DNA of 64,000 nucleotides from Hymenobacter frigidus (GTDB lineage: Bacteria; Bacteroidota; Bacteroidia; Cytophagales; Hymenobacteraceae): assembly GCF_014640435.1 (NCBI RefSeq), contig NZ_BMGY01000011.1, positions 224 through 64,223 on the forward strand, given 5' to 3'. The translations under genes and the position numbers were made by a program. Below are positions 1 through 8,511 of the stretch, piece after piece; position 1 is the stretch's first letter, and each line of letters opens with the position of its first letter. The notes under the pieces were generated by a model that was not told the origin of the DNA, made no database searches, and saw only the letters and a program-made list of their open reading frames with translations.

Positions 1-1374
1 CGTGGCCAGCGTGGTGTAGGCGCCGGTGATGGCATCCCCGTTCAGGACGCCGGTCAGGGTACCGGTCAGCACGGGGTTGGCCGCGCCGTAGACCTTGGTC
101 TGGTTATTTGCTGCCACGGCCAGCGGGGCTCGGGTGATGGTGAGGTTCGCCGGTACGTATGTCAGGGTGTAGTTGGAGCCCGCCGTCAGCGTGTTCTGGC
201 CAATGGCATAGCTGCCCACGCCCCCGCCGGCGGCGCGGCTCAGCACCCCAGTGAACGAATCACCCGTGGCCAGCGTGCCCGTGGTCATCTTGTAAGTCAA
301 CGGAGCTGGGTCGGCCGTGCCGTACGTTTTGGTCTGGGTATCGGCCGTCACCGTGATGGCGCGCGTGGTGATGGCGAAGTTGGCCCCGGTGAAGGTCAGG
401 TTGTAGTTGCTCGTCACGTCCGTCGTGCCGTTCTTAATCACGAGCGTGCCCTTGTTGATGGCGTAGGCGCTGCCCACGCCCTCGCCCAGGGCCCGGGCCA
501 ATGCGCCCGAGAACTGGTCGCCGCTGGCCAGCGTGCCCGCTGTAAGACTATAAGTCAGTGTCGGGTCGGTGCCGCCGTACTCCTTCTTCTGGTTGGCATC
601 GGCCGTTACCGTGATGGCGCGCTTATTAGATACAACTAAAGTGGCAGTTCCATCAACATTATCTGCAGTGACATTGAAGTTGTATGAACCTGCAGGAGTA
701 GCGCTTGTAGTGGATACAGTCAAATCTGATGTTGCTGTTTGTCCATTACTTACATCAACACTTGAGGGCGAGAATCTGAAAGTTATGCTTGATATAACCG
801 TTGCGGATAGACCGGTAGTTGTTATAATTGCTGATAGTGATGAAGTAACTCCAGCAGGAGCTCTTGATTTACCGACTACAGTTACTCCGTACAAGGTAGT
901 AGCGCCACTCAGAACAGGGTTTGTACCTTGGGAGCCTACCGATACCCCATTGGCAGCAACAGAAACACCATCTGTAAACGAAGTTTTTGCGGTCAATCCA
1001 GAGCTTTGGCCCGTTGCAATTAGTGTAAACGATTCTCCTAAGTGAATAGGCTGAATAACAAATTGATTGTTATAAATATGCCCATTATTGTTAGCAGTGG
1101 CATACAACACAGTATTACCATGAGAAACGGTAGAGTGGTCAATTTCTAATTTGACCCGTTCCCCAACCATCCATCCATTGCCTTCTATTTTTACTGTGTC
1201 ACCCGGCAAATAGTCTGACATATCAGTATAAACAGTCGCCGCACTTGTGGCTGCAGTTCCAGCCTGAGCATGTGCTGTCCCGAAGGAAGCAAACAAGCTC
1301 AGTAGCAGGAACAGCAAGAACCCGTAGGCCTTAAAGTATCTCCTGCTTGGGGTGGGGGGTAGGGCTGTGAGCAT
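1..1374 (-). CDS. Secreted MBG-repeat protein, 3' end outside window
   Basis: Open minus-strand frame of 458 codons reaching the window edge, so the C-terminus is missing. It starts with a signal peptide: a basic stretch (SRRYFKAYG), a Leu/Phe-rich core and cleavage near AHAQA. About 190 residues of Thr/Ser/Val-rich extracellular sequence follow. From about residue 250 there are tandem repeats of about 75-80 residues, each opening with a KxYGxxDP/NP motif (KEYGGTDP, KTYGTADP, KVYGAANP) and containing TLTGVLNGD-like strands. These are MBG-type (YGX) Ig-like repeats, common in large Bacteroidota surface proteins that often end in a type IX secretion signal; no such end can be seen here. An in-frame ATG at 1422 is a possible earlier start, but 1374 gives the more normal signal peptide. 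Probable adhesin or matrix protein; ligand unknown. Confidence 0.8.
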   Translation of the reverse strand, partial: MLTALPPTPSRRYFKAYGFLLFLLLSLFASFGTAHAQAGTAATSAATVYTDMSDYLPGDTVKIEGNGWMVGERVKLEIDHSTVSHGNTVLYATANNNGHIYNNQFVIQPIHLGESFTLIATGQSSGLTAKTSFTDGVSVAANGVSVGSQGTNPVLSGATTLYGVTVVGKSRAPAGVTSSLSAIITTTGLSATVISSITFRFSPSSVDVSNGQTATSDLTVSTTSATPAGSYNFNVTADNVDGTATLVVSNKRAITVTADANQKKEYGGTDPTLTYSLTAGTLASGDQFSGALARALGEGVGSAYAINKGTLVIKNGTTDVTSNYNLTFTGANFAITTRAITVTADTQTKTYGTADPAPLTYKMTTGTLATGDSFTGVLSRAAGGGVGSYAIGQNTLTAGSNYTLTYVPANLTITRAPLAVAANNQTKVYGAANPVLTGTLTGVLNGDAITGAYTTLAT

Positions 1375-2049
1375 AAAGAAAATGGAAGTAGGAAAAGAGT
1401 TAAAAGCGCTGTTTTGTGACATAATCGCAAAAAATCAGAAGCTCTATTTGCTGCCCTAGGCACGTGGCCGGCTCAAGAAGTCACTCTTATATTCCGGTAT
1501 ATTCATCAAAACTAATAAATATAAAATTGATAACAAATATAAACTTTTAAAGTATTTGTGCATTTTAATAGCTTTTTTTTAATAATATCAGTTTACTGTA
1601 ACCTTCATGGCAATACTTACTCTCCTCCATTTTTCGGGCTTGGGCTACTTCGTTCTCTCTTTAGTTCGGCTGCAGCCGATATCACTGTTACCTACTGTAA
1701 TTTAGCCGATATACTGGGTAAAAATTACTATAAATCCTTAATTTAACTCTAAAATCGGACGAGGTATGCTCCCGCAGTGGCCAATGGCTTGCTGCAATCG
1801 TTCGCTTCCCTGGCTTTTTTCGTGCGGGGGTGTCTAGGCGCCCGCGACGCTCAGTTGGCGGCCCCTTCCGCAAAAAGGGGCGATAGCTGAGCCTTATTAA
1901 ACGCTACTAAGGCCAACAGCACTAACCCGGTTATGGGCCCTGGACCCAAGCGCCATTAGACGATTCATGGTACCCATCCCAAAGCAATTGGCCGGATATG
2001 ATTCTCAATCTGTTACTTCAGGACGGCAGGGTGGGTCAGGGTTCTGTAC
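1375..2049. other. Intergenic, no supported gene
   Basis: About 675 bases between the MBG protein start and the IS3 remnant. The part from 1380 to 1750 is AT-rich and likely holds the promoter of the minus-strand MBG gene. The part from 1750 to 2049 is GC-richer. Only short frames without recognisable motifs are present. A loose inverted repeat around 1850-1890 (CAGTTGGCGGCCCC against GGGGCGATAGCTGA) might be a decayed element end, but this is weak. Confidence 0.5.
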
Positions 2050-2096
2050 TGGGGTGGTTCAATAAAACGGACAGTGAGCTAAGGCAGGTTGTTTTT

Positions 2097-2871
2097 TCAG
2101 GTTCCGTTCAAACTGGTTGGGCGAGCGAGAGGAGAGTGGCGACGGTCCAGATTGAAGTAAGCGTCGAGGTAATGGGCGACTTCTAAGCGAGCTTCTTCGA
2201 GACTGGCGAACGCCCCGCCATGGGGCAGCAAATCGGTTTTGAGCGTGCTCCAGTCGGCTTTGGCCCGAGCGTTGTCGTAGGGGGTGCCTGGCCTGCTGAA
2301 GCTGGGCACCGCCCCGGCTTATGTAAGGCGAGCGCGGCACGCGGCGCTGGTGTATTGGCTGCCGCGGTCGGTATGGATAACTAGACCCGGCGCGGGCTGG
2401 CGCAGCGTCAGGGCCTGTTCCAGAGCTGTGAGGACGAGTTCGGTGGGCATCTGCGCGAATAAGTGCCAGCCCATGACGCGCCGAGAACAGGCGTCACGCC
2501 AGGTGGCCAAGTCGCACCAGCCCCGCTCAATCAGCGGCAAATAAGTAATGTCGCCTACCCGCACCATGTCAGGGGCGGTGGGCGCGGGTTGGCCCAGCAA
2601 CCGATTTTCGGCCACGATGGCCGCCGGGTCGGCCACGATGGCCGCCGGGTCGGCCACGGGCGTGCGCGGGCGTTGCGCACGGGTACTCAGCACCTGTGGG
2701 CCGTGGCGGTGCAGCCAACGCCTGCTGGGCCGCTGGGTGCCAGGGCGCTGGGATAGCAGCAGGCAGCTTCACCCACTGATAATAACCGGCCGGGCTCACC
2801 GCCAGTACCCGGCAAAGTGCCTGCATGGGCCGGGGCTCGGCACAGGCTGAGATAAAGGCGTAGCGGCTCAT
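2097..2871 (-). pseudogene. IS3 OrfB transposase remnant (rve/DDE)
   Basis: The N-terminus reads MSRYAFISACAEPRPMQALC then an HTH_21-like VSPAGYYQW in one frame. The frame is then lost. A second frame resumes at RRWLHRHGPQVLSTRAQRP and carries the rve core (GDITYLPL with the first Asp, HTDRGSQYTS with the second). A third frame holds the end (SRPGTPYDNARAKADWSTLK). At least two frameshifts and a probable internal deletion are visible. The catalytic Glu expected in YDNAxAE is Lys (codon AAA). A 21-bp tandem duplication adds ADPAAIV twice. It cannot make an active integrase without repair. Confidence 0.75.
2611..2652. repeat. 21-bp tandem duplication inside dead orfB
   Basis: Two perfect head-to-tail copies of a 21-bp unit starting GCCACGATGGCCGCC, with a partial third copy after them. 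Read on the minus strand it duplicates the heptapeptide ADPAAIV. It keeps frame, so it is probably a replication-slippage event in relic DNA. Confidence 0.85.
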
Positions 2872-2914
2872 GACTGAAGCGGTTGGGAGAGCCTGCGCGT
2901 AAAGTAGGCCTTGG

Positions 2915-3163
2915 TTACAACTTTTTCGAAATATCACGCTCCATTTCCACGCGCTTCAGCTCGGCCCGCAACCGCTTAATTTCGTCGCGTTCCGTGCTAT
3001 AAGGCACGGCCGCCTCGAGGGCCTGACGCAGCCAGCGGCCCAGCAGGGCCGGCGAAATACCCTGGGCGCGGGCCACGTCTGCTTACCAAGCACCGGCCTT
3101 GAAGGCCGGTGTATATTTCTTGCGGGTGGTGGGCAGCCCACCAGGATTCGGTTTGTCAGTCAT
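2915..3163 (-). pseudogene. IS3 OrfA remnant (HTH protein)
   Basis: Begins MTDKPNPGGLPTTRKKYTP, a typical OrfA start, and continues with an HTH-like ISPALLGRWLRQA and a leucine-zipper-like RLRAELKRVEMERDI. An in-frame TAA interrupts it near 3083, after FKAGAW, where intact relatives continue through the first helix. The gene is therefore broken. OrfA proteins bind the IS ends and are joined to OrfB by frameshifting in active elements. Confidence 0.7.
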
Positions 3164-3227
3164 GAGCAGCGGAAGGTAAGACTTCCCACTGTCCGTTTCA
3201 GCTAGACCACCTCAATCATAACAAAGA

Positions 3228-3285
3228 AGCGTTGCCGTTGCCGTAAACTCTCTAGAGGGTTCACGGCAACGGCAACGCTTTTTTT
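3228..3285. terminator. Strong hairpin terminator
   Basis: A perfect 17-bp inverted repeat (AGCGTTGCCGTTGCCGT and its complement) with an 18-base loop, followed on the plus strand by seven to eight Ts. It lies 10 bp beyond the stop of the minus-strand zinc-finger gene. It may act in both directions; the better T-tract is on the plus strand. Confidence 0.75.
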
Positions 3286-3294
3286 ACTTAAAAG

Positions 3295-3909
3295 CTATGC
3301 TACACCGAGCATGTTTTCACGAAGGCGTTTTCGCCGCTTTTTAGAAATTTCTATGCAAACTGTGTCTGGCTCGGCTCTTCCAAAAAATGATACTGCTTCG
3401 TCGGCGTCTTCAACTTGTTCACGCAATTCCCGCAAGTAGTCGCGAATCAGGTAAAGGTCGGCAAGTCGGTTATGGGCAGGGTGGGAGGGGGTGCGTAGAC
3501 CTGGGTGTTGACGGTATTCAACCGCGGCTTCATCCAGTTCCTCAATGAAGTCGTCCAACCAGTTTGAATCGAACTCATAGCCATCTTCTTTCAAAAACGA
3601 ATTCACAAGCTTTATGTAAGCTTGATGCAGGTCTTCTAATTGGCGCTCGATTTCCAATTTTAAATCGTCTTCATCATCCTCGTCATACGCTGCGACTGCC
3701 AAAGGCACGCGCTGAAGCGGTGCAGGTAGTTGTTTGAAGTCATAAGAAGGAGTCGGCTGGGGCTGGTGTACGGCAGCAGGTTGTGCCTTCTCATTTTCGC
3801 GGTTGTAACGGGCTTTACAGGCGCTGTCGCAAAATTGCTTATCCGCACGGCCTGAAATGGGGGTATCGCACTGAAGACATTCGCGAGGTTGTTCTTGAGG
3901 GTATTTCAT
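3295..3909 (-). CDS. Hypothetical zinc-finger protein
   Basis: A 204-residue protein. Four cysteines near the N-terminus (C11, C14, C27, C31: CLQC ... FCDSAC) form a zinc-ribbon/FCS-like finger of a kind often seen in small proteins of Bacteroidota mobile elements. The middle is a Gln/Pro linker, then a very acidic helical region (YDEDDEDDLKLEIE) with likely coiled-coil character, and a basic tail (KKRRKRLREN). I do not recognise a family for the rest. It probably belonged to the same minus-strand block as the primase-like and ATPase genes; an IS now separates it from them. Confidence 0.65.
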   Translation of the reverse strand: MKYPQEQPRECLQCDTPISGRADKQFCDSACKARYNRENEKAQPAAVHQPQPTPSYDFKQLPAPLQRVPLAVAAYDEDDEDDLKLEIERQLEDLHQAYIKLVNSFLKEDGYEFDSNWLDDFIEELDEAAVEYRQHPGLRTPSHPAHNRLADLYLIRDYLRELREQVEDADEAVSFFGRAEPDTVCIEISKKRRKRLRENMLGVA

Positions 3910-3925
3910 GGTAGAGATGATTTAG

Positions 3926-4990
3926 TAGGACTTACGCACTCGACTAGACAAGTGCTTGGATGAGTGGTTTTTGGAGCAACTGCCGCAGGTAAGGAGCCCA
4001 TTGCTGTTGGTGTGCCTGGTAAATGATTTGCCCCATCCGGCGGGCGTGTTGACGCAGCGAAACCCAGGCCAGGTAACAACACGTCAGATGGTTGCGCTGG
4101 GCCGCGGCCTTGCGGCACTGGCACTTCTCCGACCCGGTCAGTTGCTTGAAGCTGCGGTGAAATTCCTCCACTTGCCAACGCACCTGCACGGCCTCAATCA
4201 CCATTTCGCGGGTCAGATGAGCAGCCAAATGGTTGGTAATGACCCATTCAATGTTGCCGTTTGTGGCCACCAACTTGAAGAGCTTTACCCCAAAGGGCAC
4301 TTCTTTCAGGCGCACTTCCACGCCCTGGTTCCAGCCCTGGGGCGGCGGTTCGAGCGTATCCAGTCCCTGGTAGCCGCTTTCTTTGGTCAGACTCACCAAC
4401 CGGTTGCTTTTCAGGGTCGTGAAAAACGTCCAACCCGCGCGGTGAATGCGCTTCAAATTCGTGCTGCCCGCGTACCAGGAATCAAATAAAATGGTGCGGG
4501 CCAGTAGCTTATCCTCGGATACGGCTTGGTCAAACATGGCTAGGAAATGGTCGTTTTTCGTCTGCCCGTCGTGGTCGGGCGCGTAGACGCGGTAATCCAG
4601 GGGCAGAAAGTCGCCCGCTTCCCCACTGCTGTGCACCAGATTGACCAGCCCGATGCCCGTGACCATGCCGTGCGCGTTGCCCGAGTACTGGCGCTTGGCC
4701 ACGTCGATGAAGCGGCTGTAGCGCTTGTCCTGCACACTGTCGTCCACCAGCAGAAACGCCTCGGGCGAGTCGCGGAGCAACGGCAGAACCAACTCGCGCA
4801 ACTGGTTGATGGGTAGCGTGCTCGTGCGCAAAAACCGGTTCACCTGGTCATGGCTCACGTCGGGCAGATGGGCCGCCAAATGCGTGCACGTGTAGTTGGT
4901 GGGCGTACTGAGCAGGTACTCGATGTAGGTGGTTTGGGTCAGCATGAGCGTGCGTTTTTGCCTAAAGTACCCCAAAGTGCGTAAGTCCTA
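3926..4990 (-). mobile_element. Intact IS701/IS4-like insertion sequence
   Basis: Bounded by 15-bp perfect inverted repeats (TAGGACTTACGCACT at 3926-3940, complement at 4976-4990) and flanked by a 5-bp direct repeat TTTAG at 3921-3925 and 4991-4995. The 1065-bp element holds one full-length transposase. Perfect ends, TSD and an intact ORF point to recent insertion. It sits between the zinc-finger gene and the primase-like gene, in their presumed operon. Confidence 0.9.
3944..4975 (-). CDS. IS701/IS4-like DDE transposase
   Basis: A 343-residue transposase that cuts and joins the IS ends. The three acidic residues can be placed: Asp in LLVDDSVQDK, Asp in ILFDSWYAG, and Glu in the IS4-style YREK-like region WQVEEFHRSFKQ. 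No frameshift or internal stop. A second ATG at 4945 (MLTQTTYIEYLL) is the more likely start because the first lies directly against the terminal repeat. It differs clearly in sequence from the transposase at 41953, so two lineages of this group are present. Confidence 0.88.
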   Translation of the reverse strand: MGYFRQKRTLMLTQTTYIEYLLSTPTNYTCTHLAAHLPDVSHDQVNRFLRTSTLPINQLRELVLPLLRDSPEAFLLVDDSVQDKRYSRFIDVAKRQYSGNAHGMVTGIGLVNLVHSSGEAGDFLPLDYRVYAPDHDGQTKNDHFLAMFDQAVSEDKLLARTILFDSWYAGSTNLKRIHRAGWTFFTTLKSNRLVSLTKESGYQGLDTLEPPPQGWNQGVEVRLKEVPFGVKLFKLVATNGNIEWVITNHLAAHLTREMVIEAVQVRWQVEEFHRSFKQLTGSEKCQCRKAAAQRNHLTCCYLAWVSLRQHARRMGQIIYQAHQQQWAPYLRQLLQKPLIQALV

Positions 4991-5042
4991 TTTAGTCGTC
5001 TGTTTGCCCTCCAAAAGCATTGTAGACGGCTAACTGGTTTAA

Positions 5043-6217
5043 TTAAAAAGATTGGATGGGTGGGTAGTCCCAAAATATGGGGTAGCCATCTGGTTCGGTT
5101 AGTGCCCAACGAACTGGACCAGTAGTAAGCATTGTGGTGGGTGCAAAGGCCAGAAATTCGTCGGCCAAATCCCAGTTTGGGGGTCGGGCGAGGTTGGGGG
5201 CTTCCAAGTCATCGCGCACCTGCACTCGTACTCCTGCTTTGCGCATCTCTTTGGCGTACGCTACCCACTTGTCGGTTGCCCCGGTATCAGGAAACAACAG
5301 CACTTTACCACAAGAATTTAGCGCGGTGAGAACCTCCGCATCTTTCAACTGCGGGGCACCACACCCACCAGTGGCCAGCCATCGGTAAGCGGGTAAGAAT
5401 ACGGAGCAGAGAACCGCTGTTTTTTCTGCTTCAACGATGGCGACCGGGAGGTTATCAGGCGAAGCCAGTAAGTGTTGGCCGAACAGGCATTGGCGTAGGT
5501 TAAAGCCCGCTTGGCCTATCTTGGAATGTGCCCATTGGGGAACTACGTCATTGCCATTTGCCCCACGTTTGATGCGTTTAAGCGTCTCGACATCGTAATG
5601 GATGATTTTTCCGGTACGAACCACTTGACGCTCATCTACCTGCCAGAAGATGGTGCCACCGTTTTGTGTGGTTCCGATGTGGTAACGGCGAGCCAGGTCA
5701 AAGGCCACTTCCTCTGTTAGAAGTTGGGATAGGCCCTCGATGAAGGGATTACGGTCGTAATGGCCCAATGAGCGTTTTACTACCTCCCAGGCCACGGTAC
5801 CGGCAACACGTTCTGAAGCGCGAGGTTTGGGTTTGTATGTGTCTTGGTAGGAGGGGGTAAAGGAATTGTAGTTGGGATTATCAGTAAAGAATTGCTTGGG
5901 CGTGTAGTGGTAGCCACACTGCGCTTGCCGGTTGCAGATGCCAACTCGTTCCCCTACGGGTGTAATTCAAAACTACGCGGCCCTTCTCCAATCAGGAAAT
6001 CGGACCTGTGTCTGATGCCCTCAGCGATGCAAAGAGGCCTGTACCGATGACTGATGAAAAAGACAGCGCGTAGTTTTGAATTACACCCTTCCCCTACTGG
6101 CTCGCCCGTTTGGACGTTCAGGTAGCGTGTGAACTGATGTGGCTTCTCACAAGAAGGGCATGGATAGCGACTGGTACGGCCAGTATAGCGCTCCAGGATG
6201 AATTTGAAGTCATTCAT
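5043..6217 (-). pseudogene. Toprim primase-like protein, split by a MITE
   Basis: N-terminal part (from 6217): a CxxC zinc motif (YPCPSCEKPHQF) reading to TGEPVGE. After the 131-bp MITE the reading continues with the second zinc half (GICNRQAQCGYHYTPKQFF), a Pro-rich linker, and a Toprim-like domain (VAIVEAEKTAVL, VLLFPDTGATDKW). Removing the MITE plus one 9-bp TSD copy leaves 1035 bases, exactly 345 codons, one open frame of 344 residues. The 140-bp insertion shifts the frame and brings an early stop. The architecture matches zinc-finger/Toprim primase-like proteins (DUF6371 type, from memory) encoded next to RepA-like ATPases in Bacteroidota elements. Its stop lies 47 bp from the IS right boundary. 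The 3' part (5043-5795) could still be translated as a fragment. Confidence 0.85.
5958..6088. mobile_element. 131-bp MITE with 22-bp perfect TIRs
   Basis: The terminal repeats are 22 bp and identical (beginning GGGTGTAATTCAAAACTACG at 5958, complement ending at 6088). A 9-bp direct repeat TTCCCCTAC flanks it (5949-5957 and 6089-6097). The 87-bp interior has no coding capacity, so it must be moved in trans. TIRs beginning GGGTGTAA with 8-9-bp duplications suggest an IS256-family partner, but that is recollection, not shown here. No full-length partner with these ends is seen in this window. Confidence 0.92.
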
Positions 6218-6226
6218 GATGGTTAG

Positions 6227-7276
6227 CTATGAAGGGCTGTCAAACTTCGACAGCATGCGTGAAACGGCGCTCTTGTTGGCATATCCCAGCACTTCAGCAA
6301 TTTCTGTTAGCGACTTGCCTTCATCGCGCAGCTTAGCGGCCGTTTCGTACTTTTCTTGGGTGTAGCCAGTCGATTTTTGATTGGTATTGTCGCCCCCTAA
6401 ACTCGGGATTTTGGTCAGCGTCTCTAGCGACTGCCGTTCACCAGTTTCGTGAAATGTCAGGTCCTCGTCGAATGTGAGAACGTGGCTGTTCTTCTTGTCC
6501 TCGCTCGCCAGGTAGTTACCTTTCAGCACGCATAAGTGACGCTTCTCCGAATAAATTGGGTCGACACGTAGCTCCATCACCATTCGCATTTTAGCCTCGA
6601 ACGCCTGCGAACCAACTACGTGGTGTTTCGAGGGTACTTGCTCGTCGCGGTACTTTCCGGTATGGTGCAGCAGGATGATGAGGCAATCGTGCTTAACGAT
6701 GAGCTGGTGGTAAGCCTTGAAAAATGCCCGAACCGATTGGCTGTCGTTGAGCCGCCCATCAAACAAGTCGCTGAAAGCATCCAGCACAACTAAATCCGCA
6801 GGGTAAAGAGTAAGCACTTCGTCCAGCTGCGTTAGAAGGTCATCGGCATCGAAAAGGTATAATAGACGCTCGTAGTCGTCTATACTGCTGACACGACCCC
6901 GAATTTGCTTTCTGGTCAGGTATCCAAGGCTGCGCTGGTCGTCTTCCGTGCTCACATATACGGCCCGGCGGTGCGTTAGCGAAAGGGGCAGCCCCACAAA
7001 CGTGGAGTCACCTAGAGCTACCGCCAGTGCGAGCTGCCGCAGAAATGCCGACTTACCTGTGTCGCTGCTGCCGACCAAGGCCACCAAACCCGTTTTAGGC
7101 AGGATGGGGTCCAGCAGCGTGGCCATCTTATCATTGCTGCCCTCCAAGAGCTGCCGAGCCGTGATGAACTTTCCTATCCCTTGAGTTTTGGAGCCATCCT
7201 CGTTTACTAGACGTTGCTGTAGAATTCCAGGTGTGAGGTAGTTGCGGCTCGCATGGTCTTTGATTTGGCTAGACAT
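6227..7276 (-). CDS. RepA-like AAA ATPase with C-terminal HTH
   Basis: A 349-residue hexameric-helicase-type (AAA_25/RepA-like) ATPase. Walker A is GSSDTGKSAF (about residues 69-78), Walker B is DLVVLDAF (161-168), and IILLHHTGK near 200 matches the sensor motif of RecA/RepA-fold ATPases. The C-terminus (about 320-345, KSLTEIAEVLGYANKSAVSRM) is a helix-turn-helix. Such proteins load at or unwind plasmid and integrative-element origins. It overlaps the upstream HTH gene by 8 bp and ends 9 bp before the primase-like start, so the three genes formed one operon. It is the only gene of that operon still intact. Confidence 0.85.
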   Translation of the reverse strand: MSSQIKDHASRNYLTPGILQQRLVNEDGSKTQGIGKFITARQLLEGSNDKMATLLDPILPKTGLVALVGSSDTGKSAFLRQLALAVALGDSTFVGLPLSLTHRRAVYVSTEDDQRSLGYLTRKQIRGRVSSIDDYERLLYLFDADDLLTQLDEVLTLYPADLVVLDAFSDLFDGRLNDSQSVRAFFKAYHQLIVKHDCLIILLHHTGKYRDEQVPSKHHVVGSQAFEAKMRMVMELRVDPIYSEKRHLCVLKGNYLASEDKKNSHVLTFDEDLTFHETGERQSLETLTKIPSLGGDNTNQKSTGYTQEKYETAAKLRDEGKSLTEIAEVLGYANKSAVSRMLSKFDSPS

Positions 7277-7527
7277 TGCGCTTTCCTTTCAAAGTAGGGA
7301 AAACGCCATTCCTTTTCAGGTCGGCATCAATAGCTGTGCGCGACCGCTTCGTCTTCTTGTTGAAAAACTCCTCAAGTTCATTTGCGTCGAACTGAATATT
7401 CTTGCCAACCCGGCGTGTCGTAACGTCTCCATTAGACGAAAGACGGTAGAGATACGAATCGCTTACATTGTACTTCTTCGAAGCCTGAGCAACGGGCAAG
7501 TACTTAATGTTGTCGGTTGGGCCACTA

Positions 7528-8375
7528 GAGCGTGAGGACAATTATCTTTACCAGTCCATTGGCAAAAAATAATAACCTTAATTATTAAAGTATATGCGTC
7601 GTCATGAAATCACGGACCAACAATGGGCTGCCATCGCGCCCCTTTTGCCTGGCAAGGTCACGGATTGCGGCGTGACAGCCAAAGACAACCGGCTTTTTTT
7701 CAATGCTATCGTGTGGATAATGCGCACTGGCTGTCCGTGGGCCGACCTGCCCGAGCGGTTCGGCAAGTTCAATTCCGTCTGCCGCCGTTTCCGCCGCGGG
7801 GCCCAAAAGGGCGTGTGGGAAGCCGCCTTTGAGGCGTTGAAAGCCCCTGAACTGGACTGGATGATGCTCGATTCGACCGTCGTGCGGGCCCATCAGCATT
7901 CGGCGGGCCAAAAAAAAGCAACCCCGAAACCGAGTGCCTGGGCCGCAGCCGGGGCGGGATGAGCACCAAGATTCATGCCTGCACCGAGGCCTTGGGCAAC
8001 GCCGTGCGCCTGATTGCCACTGGCGGGCAGGCCGGCGACTGCCCGCAGGCCCTGCCCTTGCTCAAGGGCTTACAGCCGGGCAAAGTGTTGGCCGATACGG
8101 CCTACGACAGCGACGAAAACCGCGCCTATTGCGCTCAAAATGGCATTGAAGCCGTTATCCCCAGCCGTCCCAATCGCCTCGAACCGGCCCCGATGGACGC
8201 GGAAACCTACCGCGACCGCAACAAAATCGAACGCTTTTTTGGCCGTCTCAAGCAATATCGGCGCTTGGCCACGCGCTACGAAAAAACGGCCGTTTCCTTT
8301 CTGGCGTTCTGGCATATCGGTGCAATGATTGATTGGCTTAGATAAATAACTGATTGTTTTATTGTCCTTACGCTC
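7528..8375 (+). mobile_element. IS5-family element (IS427-like group)
   Basis: 848 bp with inverted ends GAGCGTGAGGACAAT (left) and GAGCGTAAGGACAAT (right, reverse strand), one mismatch in 15. The target dinucleotide TA is duplicated (7526-7527, 8376-8377), as expected for this group. It carries a two-frame transposase and is inserted opposite to the host operon, splitting the HTH gene. Confidence 0.9.
7594..8345 (+). CDS. IS5-family transposase, two frames joined by -1 frameshift
   Basis: The first frame (7594-7962) has the usual N-terminus (MRRHEITDQQWAAIAPLLPG) and the first catalytic Asp (LDSTVVRAH). The second (from 7959) has the second Asp (LADTAYDSDENR) and the Glu motif (YRDRNKIERFFGRLKQYRR). 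At 7910-7917 there is a run of eight As; slipping back one base there gives GQKKSNPETECLGRSRGG, the conserved bridge of IS5 transposases, fused to STKIHACTEA. A single product of about 250 residues results. This is a programmed frameshift of a known type, not decay. The two frames also overlap at ATGA. Confidence 0.88.
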
Positions 8376-8511
8376 TAGCCAGCTTGGCTATGGCCCTTTC
8401 AAACTCCTCTCGGCATACTTGCCGCAGGACGTCGGGGGGGAGGTAGATGAATGTGTGTTCCATTGGTACATCGGTGAATGATGATGCCAAGGACCGCCAT
8501 ATTGCTTTCTT

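Larger units (their letters stand above)
2050..3214 (-). mobile_element. Decayed IS3-family insertion sequence
   Basis: The boundaries are imperfect inverted ends: TGGGGTGGT at 2050 and its counterpart TGAGGTGGT read from 3214. Both are followed a few bases inward by the shared 12-mer AAACGGACAGTG. The interior carries OrfA- and OrfB-like coding remnants on the minus strand with the IS3 order. The 3 bases flanking each end (tac and atc) do not match, so no target duplication remains. Length is 1165 bp, somewhat short for an IS3 element, consistent with an internal deletion in orfB. Confidence 0.75.
7269..8463 (-). pseudogene. Excisionase-like HTH protein, split by an IS5 element
   Basis: The 5' part lies at 8376-8463 (MEHTFIYLPPDVLRQVCREE...) and the 3' part at 7269-7527. 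Deleting the 848-bp IS and one TA copy leaves 345 bases, a continuous 114-residue protein; the junction reads AKLASGPTDNIKYLP. The centre (VAQASKKYNVSDSYLYRLSS ... RRVGKNIQFDANELEEFF) is a MerR/excisionase-type winged helix (HTH_17), typical of element-borne regulators or directionality factors. A TTG inside the IS end (7541) could still start a 90-residue protein with the whole HTH, so some function may survive. Confidence 0.85.

Noticed and set aside
1558..1746. Short plus-strand frame
   Set aside because: AT-rich intergenic, no start context, no recognisable motif.
2611..2652. Start of a CRISPR or longer satellite array
   Set aside because: Only two full direct copies without spacers, inside dead orfB. 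No CRISPR array or cas gene was seen anywhere in the window.
5954..6217. Small 87-residue gene
   Set aside because: It is the 5' fragment of the primase-like gene reading through the MITE into a stop in the TSD copy.
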